Positions 58,242 to 64,000 of a stretch of DNA of 64,000 nucleotides are shown here, piece by piece (within the stretch, counting starts at the first letter, position 1; the number at the start of each line of letters is the position of its first letter). The DNA is taken from NCBI RefSeq assembly GCF_018613415.1, contig NZ_JAGGQG010000010.1, positions 657,573-721,572 of the forward strand, given 5' to 3'. The translations under genes and the position numbers were made by a program. This DNA is from Bacillus sp. ISL-18 (GTDB taxonomy: Bacteria > Bacillota > Bacilli > Bacillales > Cytobacillaceae). Below the pieces are notes generated by a model. The model saw nothing but the letters and a program-made list of their open reading frames with translations. It ran no database searches and was not told where the DNA came from.

Positions 58242-59015
58242 TTATGCCCCTTTAAAATTAGGCTCCCGCTTTTCAAGGAAGGCCTGGATTCCTTCTTTTG
58301 CATCCTTTGAAACAAATACCTCGCCAAATAATTCAGCTTCCCTTTTTGTTCCTTCGTAAAATTCTTCTGTTTTTGCATAATTTAATAATTCTATAGCTGC
58401 CCGAATAGAACCAGGGCTTTTCTTAGCTATTTTTCCAGCAAGCTTATAGGTCTCATCTAATAGTTGACTTTCTGGGAAGGCACGGGTTGCTAAACCATAT
58501 TGGACTGCCTCCATACCGGAAATAGGTTCGGAGGTAAACAGCATTTCCGCAGCCCTGGCAACGCCTACATATTTAGGTAAACGCTGTGTACCCGCAAAAC
58601 CTGGGATTAACCCAAGCTGCAGCTCAGGAAGACCAAGCTTGGCATTTTCGGTTACATAGCGGATATGGCATGCCATCGCCAATTCGAGTCCACCGCCAAG
58701 TGCGGCACCATGGATAGCAGCAATGATGGGCTTTGAAAACTTTTCCATCCGATCGAATAAATCCTGCCCATACTTGCCAAGGTTTGCAAATCCATCTGCT
58801 GAAGTCACAGTCGTAAATTCCTTAATGTCGGCTCCCGCTGAGAAAAATCGGCCTTCGCCATGAATGATTATAACCCCAATCTCACCGTTTGGTTCAATTT
58901 CATCAAGTACTGCTGACAATTCTTTCAACAGACCTGATGAAAGTGCATTTGCGGGCGGACGCTCGATCGTAATCGTGGCAATCCGATCCTGATACGACCA
59001 TTTTAAGTATTCCAA
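58242..59015 (-). CDS. fadB: Enoyl-CoA hydratase (FadB/YsiB)
   Basis: The 257-residue crotonase-fold protein hydrates trans-2-enoyl-CoA in beta-oxidation. Oxyanion-hole segments are FFSAGADIKEF and AAIHGAALGGGLELAMACH, and the glutamate in LGLPELQLGLIPGFAGTQRL is catalytic. It sits between fadR and etfB. Confidence 0.94.
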   Translation of the reverse strand: MEYLKWSYQDRIATITIERPPANALSSGLLKELSAVLDEIEPNGEIGVIIIHGEGRFFSAGADIKEFTTVTSADGFANLGKYGQDLFDRMEKFSKPIIAAIHGAALGGGLELAMACHIRYVTENAKLGLPELQLGLIPGFAGTQRLPKYVGVARAAEMLFTSEPISGMEAVQYGLATRAFPESQLLDETYKLAGKIAKKSPGSIRAAIELLNYAKTEEFYEGTKREAELFGEVFVSKDAKEGIQAFLEKREPNFKGA

Positions 59016-59037
59016 TGCAACTCCCCCTTTTCATTCC

Positions 59038-59622
59038 TCACCTTTTCCCACAGCCATTAATCAACAGTCGATGGACTGGGGATGCCAGAGACAATAAATC
59101 ATACTTTTCCTCGTTCATAACCCACGAAGTAACAGTCTCGTCAATTGTCCCAAAAATCATTTGCCGGGCTAGACGAACATCAAGATCACTAGAAAACTCC
59201 CCTGTTTCTTTTCCTTCTAAAATGATTTTGTCTATCACCTGTAAATATCCTCTAAGAACCGCATTGATTCTTAAACGTAATTCTTTATTGGATTGACGTA
59301 ACTCCAATTGAGTAACAATTGCCATATGGTGATCCTCAGATAGAAGTTGGAAATGGGTTTCAATCATCATTAATAACTTCTCTTCCGCTGTCACTTTTCC
59401 TGCTATTTTTTCCTCAATTTTTTCAACGAATTCGCCCATCTTTTCTTCAAAGAGTGAGATAAGGATGTCTTCTTTGTTTTTAAAATATAGATAAATCGTT
59501 CCATCAGCCACCCCTGCCTGTTTCGCAATTTTGGAAACTTGGGCTTGATGGTACCCATTTTCAGCAATCACAATAACTGCTGCATCTATAATTTGCATAT
59601 ATTTTGGTTTGCTCTTTTTCAC
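59038..59622 (-). CDS. fadR: FadR (YsiA), TetR-family repressor of fatty-acid degradation
   Basis: The protein of about 194 residues has the TetR helix-turn-helix IIDAAVIVIAENGYHQAQVS, KIAKQAGVADGTIYLYFKNK and an acyl-CoA-binding C-terminal domain. In B. subtilis FadR represses beta-oxidation genes and is released by long-chain acyl-CoA. I choose the GTG at 59622 (MKKSKPKYMQ), eight bases after GAGGG. A matching operator lies in its own leader at 59876-59901, implying autoregulation. Confidence 0.95.
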   Translation of the reverse strand: MKKSKPKYMQIIDAAVIVIAENGYHQAQVSKIAKQAGVADGTIYLYFKNKEDILISLFEEKMGEFVEKIEEKIAGKVTAEEKLLMMIETHFQLLSEDHHMAIVTQLELRQSNKELRLRINAVLRGYLQVIDKIILEGKETGEFSSDLDVRLARQMIFGTIDETVTSWVMNEEKYDLLSLASPVHRLLINGCGKR

Positions 59623-59647
59623 ATAATCCACCCTCTTGAAGAAAATC

Positions 59648-59845
59648 GAAAAGCGGAAGCGCCTTGTTTAGGGGCGATATAGGGAGATTTAGTCGATTGA
59701 AAATCGACTTAGTCTCCCTTAATGCGTACAGGAAGCGTTAGCTTTCTGTAGCCAAGCATAAGACGAGCCGGTGAGAAGGTTGCTTTTTAACCTTCTTGCC
59801 GGATTGGCTTAGACCAAAGAGCCCCTAGGCGCTGCAGCTAGACAT
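59648..59845 (+). repeat. Interspersed hairpin repeat, copy 2 (fadR leader)
   Basis: The 198-bp element starts GAAAAGCGGAAGCGCCTTG and ends AGGCGCTGCAGCTAGACA, with the same centre AGAAGGTTGCTTTTTAACCTT and ATAAGACGAGCCGG as copy 1. About 75 bp of extra hairpins (for example AGTCGATTGAAAATCGACT, and AGGAAGCGTTAGCTTTCT) lie in the 5' half. It falls between the FadR operator and the fadR start codon. Confidence 0.9.
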
Positions 59846-59875
59846 TAATCAAATTTATCAACTTAAAAAAAGAAA

Positions 59876-59932
59876 TTATGAATGAATCATCATTCATAAT
59901 TTTATAATAGAAGTTAAATTATCTGCTGTCAA
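59876..59932 (-). promoter_or_regulatory. fadR promoter with overlapping FadR operator
   Basis: TTGACA (59927-59932) and TATTAT (59904-59909) lie 17 bp apart on the minus strand. Directly after the -10, over the expected start, is the dyad ATGAATGA-ATCA-TCATTCAT (59878-59897), which matches the FadR site known from B. subtilis. FadR bound there should block fadR-fadB-etfB-etfA. Confidence 0.85.
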
Positions 59933-60009
59933 GAAAAACTGACCCATTCATCCTAATATAAATCAATTAGTGTGACAAGCCCTCCTGCTCAAAAAAAATA
60001 GTTCCAAAG

Positions 60010-61716
60010 CTAGGCATGTTTTTGGGTGTCTTGCTCTATTTTTTGTTTTTCTTCTTCCACTAGTGTTCTTCTTAATATTTTACCTATAGCTGTTTTTGGT
60101 AATTCCTTTCTAAATTCATACACTCTTGGTGCTTTATATGCGGCCAGATATTTCCTTGCAAATTGATTCATTTCCTCCGCTGTCACGTTGGAACCTTCTT
60201 TTAAGACAAGATAGGCTTTCACGGTTTCACCACGGTATGGATCAGGAACACCGGCAGCAACGGCCTCAACTACGTCTGGATGTTCATAAAGTACTTCTTC
60301 AATTTCTCGAGGATAGATATTAAAGCCTCCCGCAATAATCATATCCTTTTTACGGTCCACTACATAAAAGTATCCCTTTTCATCCATGTAACCCAGATCC
60401 CCGGTATAAAGCCAGCCATCCTTAAGGACCTCCTCGGTTTCTTTTGGACGGTTCCAGTAGCCCTTCATAATTTGCGGTCCTTTGATCACAATTTCACCAA
60501 TTTCGCCAGCCGGCATCGATTCACCCGTTTCAACGGACAAAATGAGGGAATCTGTGTCTGGATAGGGAACACCGATACTGCCTTTTACTCTTGGAACATC
60601 CCATAAAAAGTTGGAATGGGTAACAGGAGAAGCTTCGGATAAACCGTAGCCTTCAACCAGCTTTCCACCGGTTATTTCCTCAAACCTTTGTTGTATTTCA
60701 ACCGGAAGTGGGGCGGACCCGCTGATACATGAATCAATCGAAGAAAGATCATATTTTTTTAAATCTGGGTGATTCAATAAGCCAATATAGATGGTGGGCG
60801 CACCTGGAAATAGGGTGGGCCGCTGTTTGTGAATGGTTTTCAGTGTTGTTAGGGCATCAAATTTAGGTAATAAAATCATTTTACAGGCCATTTTAATTGA
60901 TAAAATCATCACTGTGGTCATTCCATAAACATGGAAGAACGGTAAAATACCTAAAACAGATTCTTCCCCCGGTTTACATTTGTATAACCATGCTTCAATC
61001 ATACAAGTATTGGCGATTAAATTTTTATGGGTCAGCATAACTCCTTTTGGATAACCCGTTGTTCCCCCGGTATATTGTAGCAGGGCAATATCTTCAGCTG
61101 GATTAAATTCAGGACGGTTTACTTCTTTTGAGTTGGTTTTGATTATTTCGGTGAGCAGATGGGCGTTTCCTTCATGTTTTACCTTTACAACAATCCCATA
61201 TTGCTTTTTCTGGATGAAGGGATAGACAAGATTTTTAGGAAATGGCAAGTAGTCTTTGATAGCGGTTACAATAACGTGTTGTAAGTTTGTCTGCGGCATA
61301 ACTTTGGTGACTCGTGGATAAAGGATGTCTAGGGTGATAATAGCTTTTGATCCGGAGTCTTTCATTTGGTACTCCAGTTCTCGTTCTGTATATAAAGGAT
61401 TCGTTTGAACAACGATTCCCCCTGCCATTAATATCCCAAAATAACTAATGACGGATTGAGGCGTATTCGGAAGCATAATGGCAACCCGGTCATCCTTCTG
61501 GATGCCAATGGATTGCTGTAGATAACTGGCAACACTTAGCGCTTCTTCATAGAGCTGTTTATAGGTTAATTCCTTACCCATAAAGTGAATGGCGATTTTC
61601 TCCGGGAACTCTCGGGCTGCATTGACTAAGTATTCTTGGACTGGTTCACTGGAGTATTCAAGTGTGGCAGGAATTTCCTCTGGATAAAGGTCCAACCATG
61701 GTTTTGACTCCAACAT
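60010..61716 (-). CDS. lcfA: Long-chain fatty acid-CoA ligase
   Basis: LcfA (568 residues) activates fatty acids to acyl-CoA. The AMP-binding motifs are LLQYTGGTTGYPKGVMLTHK, EGYGLSEASP, GWLYTGDLGYMDEKGYF and the hinge DRKKDMI, and the C-terminal catalytic lysine is in KTAIGKILRR. It starts ATG after GGAGG. Unlike the classical operon it seems to have its own promoter and a separate downstream promoter for fadR. Confidence 0.96.
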   Translation of the reverse strand: MLESKPWLDLYPEEIPATLEYSSEPVQEYLVNAAREFPEKIAIHFMGKELTYKQLYEEALSVASYLQQSIGIQKDDRVAIMLPNTPQSVISYFGILMAGGIVVQTNPLYTERELEYQMKDSGSKAIITLDILYPRVTKVMPQTNLQHVIVTAIKDYLPFPKNLVYPFIQKKQYGIVVKVKHEGNAHLLTEIIKTNSKEVNRPEFNPAEDIALLQYTGGTTGYPKGVMLTHKNLIANTCMIEAWLYKCKPGEESVLGILPFFHVYGMTTVMILSIKMACKMILLPKFDALTTLKTIHKQRPTLFPGAPTIYIGLLNHPDLKKYDLSSIDSCISGSAPLPVEIQQRFEEITGGKLVEGYGLSEASPVTHSNFLWDVPRVKGSIGVPYPDTDSLILSVETGESMPAGEIGEIVIKGPQIMKGYWNRPKETEEVLKDGWLYTGDLGYMDEKGYFYVVDRKKDMIIAGGFNIYPREIEEVLYEHPDVVEAVAAGVPDPYRGETVKAYLVLKEGSNVTAEEMNQFARKYLAAYKAPRVYEFRKELPKTAIGKILRRTLVEEEKQKIEQDTQKHA

Positions 61717-61765
61717 AAGTAACCTCCTTTTTTATCTATAATTGGAAAATATTAAACTCTCTTCT

Positions 61766-61794
61766 ATTATAGTACAGCACTACACAATAGACAA
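61766..61794 (-). promoter_or_regulatory. SigA-type promoter of lcfA
   Basis: TTGTCT (61789-61794) and TATAAT (61766-61771) are 17 bp apart on the minus strand. I see no FadR-type ATGAATGA dyad beside it. Confidence 0.7.
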
Positions 61795-61859
61795 TGAGAC
61801 TTTCGATTTTGGTACAGGACCGATCAGCTTAAATTCTTTATCACTTCATCCGATCAATA

Positions 61860-61897
61860 AAAAAATCATCGCCAAATGACTTTAGCGATGATTTTAA
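61860..61897 (-). terminator. Terminator after the 27-residue gene
   Basis: AAAATCATCGC/GCGATGATTTTT with a T run on the minus strand, directly after the small gene's stop, closing the mutS2-yshE unit. Confidence 0.85.
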
Positions 61898-61981
61898 TTA
61901 GGCGAAAAACACCATATAGATAATGCCGATCAGTAAAAACAAACCGCACAATCCCAGCAGTACTTTGGCTAATGTCTCCAC
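61898..61981 (-). CDS. Putative 27-residue single-span membrane protein
   Basis: A GTG at 61981 with GGAG ten bases upstream opens 27 codons ending in TAA. The peptide begins METLAKVLLGLCGLFLLIGI and is almost wholly one membrane helix. It stands 14 bp after the yshE stop and right before a terminator, so the spacing is that of an operon gene. No homologue is known to me; small membrane proteins of this size often go unannotated. Confidence 0.55.
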   Translation of the reverse strand: METLAKVLLGLCGLFLLIGIIYMVFFA

Positions 61982-61995
61982 TATTTCTTCTCTCC

Positions 61996-62403
61996 TTACG
62001 AAATTCCTGCACCAATAACAAAGGACAACCCAATCGAGATAATCAGTGACATCAAACCAACCGCTCTGTTATCATTTTGAATTTCCTCATCAATCTTAAA
62101 TTTAGGTGTTAAAAATTCAAAGATAAAATAGCCGGCAAGCAGCAAGGCAAATCCGAAAACACCCCAGCCAACCATCTCAAGTAAGGAATTGTTTTCCTTA
62201 ATGGAAGCCCGAAAAATATTAGCCAGACCCAATATTTTTCCACCGGTTGCCATTGCCACAGCCAGGTTTCCTTTTTTTATTTCTTCCCAATTTTTATATT
62301 TGGTTACCATTTCAAAAACAGCTAAAAAGACAACCATACATAAAATCACAACACTGTAATATGCAGCAATTTGAATATACCTATTCTCCCAAAACTGGTC
62401 CAT
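61996..62403 (-). CDS. yshE: DUF350 membrane protein (YshE)
   Basis: The 135-residue protein has four membrane spans in two DUF350-like repeats (YYSVVILCMVVFLAVFEMVT; NLAVAMATGGKILGLANIFR; GWGVFGFALLLAGYFIFEFL; NRAVGLMSLIISIGLSFVIG). The role is unknown. It follows mutS2 with an 18-bp spacer, as yshE does in B. subtilis. Confidence 0.9.
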   Translation of the reverse strand: MDQFWENRYIQIAAYYSVVILCMVVFLAVFEMVTKYKNWEEIKKGNLAVAMATGGKILGLANIFRASIKENNSLLEMVGWGVFGFALLLAGYFIFEFLTPKFKIDEEIQNDNRAVGLMSLIISIGLSFVIGAGIS

Positions 62404-62421
62404 TACGTATCTCCCCGGGTA

Positions 62422-64000
62422 TTATTTAAATTCGACGATGGTTACCCCTGAACCACCTTCTCCGGCCTCTCCAAAGCGGATTTTCTTAACGGAACGGTGG
62501 TTTTTTAAATATTCTTGTACACCCTGTCTTAACGCTCCGGTCCCTTTTCCATGGATAATGGATACGCGCGGATAACTTGCCAGAAGAGCATCATCAATGT
62601 ATTTTTCTACCTTCATAAGGGCATCCTCATACCTTTCCCCACGAAGATCCAATTCCAGTTTAACGAGCGTGTCCCGTCCTTTTACAATCGCCATAGGTCT
62701 GGTTTCCACTTGTTTTGGCGTACTCAAGTACTCCATATCCTTCTCTTTGACTTTCATCTTCAAAATCCCAATTTGAACCTGCCATTCATTGTCTGAAACC
62801 TTGTCCACCAGGGTTCCCTTTTGACCAAAGGTTAAGACCTTGACCTCATCACCCGGTGTAAACGTATGCTTTTTCGTTTTCTTATTGGTTAATTTATCGG
62901 ATTTCTTAATTTCAGGTGCCGCTTGTTCCAGCCGTTTTTTCGCATCAATGAGCTCATGCTCTTTAATATCTGCATGTTTTTCCGTTCTCATTTTGCGCAA
63001 ATCACGGATAACCTTCTCTGCCTCTTGTTTGGCCTCATCCACAATATCAGCAGCCTTTTCAGCTGCCTTTTCCATCATAGTATCTTTTTTATTATAATAC
63101 TCGATCAGTTGTTTTTGTAAATCTTGATGAAGTTTTTCCGCTTGCTTTAAAAAGTCTCGTGCTTCTTCATGTTCCCGCTCTGCTGCGCGTTTGCTTTCCT
63201 CAAGTGAAGCAATCATTTTATCAATTTGATTGGTGTCTTCACTTACATGAGAGCGGGCTGCTTCAATAACCCGATCATTTAAGCCCAAACGTTTCGAAAT
63301 TTCGAAGGCATTACTCCGGCCAGGAACTCCCAATAATAATTTATACGTTGGACTTAAGGTCTCCACATTAAATTCTACACTTGCATTTAAGACACCCTCG
63401 CGATTATAACCATATGCCTTTAATTCTGGATAATGGGTCGTTGCAATGACCCTTGCCCCGCGCCTGTGCACCTCGTCTAAAATCGAAATTGCTAAAGCAG
63501 CACCTTCCTGTGGGTCCGTTCCTGCACCGAGCTCGTCAAATAAAACTAAGCTGTTAAAATCAACCCGATCTAATATATCCACTATGTTTACCATATGGGA
63601 CGAAAACGTACTCAAGCTTTGTTCAATCGACTGCTCATCGCCAATATCGGCATAGACAGCATCAAAAACCGCCAGTTCCGATCCATCCTGCGCTGGTACC
63701 TGTAATCCCGCCTGTGCCATTAACGAGCATAGGCCAAGCGTTTTTAAGGTAACGGTTTTACCACCGGTATTAGGACCGGTTATGACAATCGTTGTATATT
63801 CTTTTCCAAGCATAATATCATTGGCCACTACCTCATCAATCGGAATGAGCGGATGACGTGCTTTATATAAAGCAATTCTTCCTTCATCATTCATAATTGG
63901 CATGGATGCCTTTATTTTTTTACTATATTTCGCTTTTGCAAAAATAAAATCTAGGTTGGCTAGAATATCGACAATCACTTTGAGTTCGCTTTCGTACTCA
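62422..64000 (-). CDS. mutS2: MutS2 (MutSB), 5' part cut by window edge
   Basis: The frame is open to the right edge, so the N-terminal part lies outside. Present are the end of the clamp/lever region, the ATPase with Walker [16 protein letters not shown] and [16 protein letters not shown], a long coiled coil (about 150 residues rich in Glu and Lys), a KOW-like part ([20 protein letters not shown]) and the C-terminal Smr nuclease domain ([27 protein letters not shown]). MutS2 is linked to suppression of recombination and to rescue of collided ribosomes. Confidence 0.96.
   Translation of the reverse strand, partial: EYESELKVIVDILANLDFIFAKAKYSKKIKASMPIMNDEGRIALYKARHPLIPIDEVVANDIMLGKEYTTIVITGPNTGGKTVTLKTLGLCSLMAQAGLQVPAQDGSELAVFDAVYADIGDEQSIEQSLSTFSSHMVNIVDILDRVDFNSLVLFDELGAGTDPQEGAALAISILDEVHRRGARVIATTHYPELKAYGYNREGVLNASVEFNVETLSPTYKLLLGVPGRSNAFEISKRLGLNDRVIEAARSHVSEDTNQIDKMIASLEESKRAAEREHEEARDFLKQAEKLHQDLQKQLIEYYNKKDTMMEKAAEKAADIVDEAKQEAEKVIRDLRKMRTEKHADIKEHELIDAKKRLEQAAPEIKKSDKLTNKKTKKHTFTPGDEVKVLTFGQKGTLVDKVSDNEWQVQIGILKMKVKEKDMEYLSTPKQVETRPMAIVKGRDTLVKLELDLRGERYEDALMKVEKYIDDALLASYPRVSIIHGKGTGALRQGVQEYLKNHRSVKKIRFGEAGEGGSGVTIVEFK

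Overview
This window is an ordinary-composition (fairly AT-rich) chromosomal segment of an endospore-forming member of the Bacillaceae. Gene order matches the Bacillus subtilis 'pheB-obg-spo0B ... mutSB' region almost gene for gene, and the sporulation set (Spo0B, SpoIVFA/FB, SpoIIB, SpoVID, YsxE, GerM, GerE, LonB) leaves no doubt about spore formation. An RNase E/G family gene and a class D sortase, both absent from the corresponding B. subtilis locus as I remember it, point to another Bacillus-like genus (Neobacillus-like is my guess; not proven). Nearly every gene is on the minus strand; only four short genes are on the plus strand.

Layout, left to right: pheB(partial)-obgE-spo0B; rplU-prp-rpmA with an L21 leader; rng; spoIVFA-spoIVFB; mreBCD-minCD; radC, maf; spoIIB; a decayed pilus-gene stretch; comC; folC-valS with a T-box; ysxE and spoVID; the haem operon hemA-X-C-D-B-L; engB-lonA, lonB, clpX, tig; a TPR protein; tRNA-Arg(UCU); rph-rdgB-ysnB; gerM; racE-ysmB; a PAS histidine kinase; gerE; a class D sortase; sdhCAB; yslB; lysC under a lysine riboswitch; uvrC; trxA; the fatty-acid oxidation set lcfA / fadR-fadB-etfB-etfA; a DUF350 protein; and the 3' part of mutS2.

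The genes fall into coherent work units: cell shape and division (MreBCD, MinCD), protein quality control (Tig, ClpX, LonA, LonB), tetrapyrrole synthesis from glutamyl-tRNA to uroporphyrinogen III, beta-oxidation with its electron-transfer flavoprotein, and sporulation from the phosphorelay (Spo0B and perhaps the kinase) to late coat control (GerE).

The least explained content is between genes. Four intergenic arrays (22475-22601, 24988-25228, 34858-34985, 40618-40690) are built of degenerate units with a strict or near-strict 21-bp period and a shared core close to TGGC[G/T][C/G]AT; they look like one undescribed array family in two flavours, one placed between transcription units and one inside operons. 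Two copies of a hairpin-rich interspersed repeat lie in the 5' leaders of regulated genes (lysC after its riboswitch terminator, fadR after its FadR operator). The comC-spoIIB gap appears to carry remains of pilM-like pilus genes.
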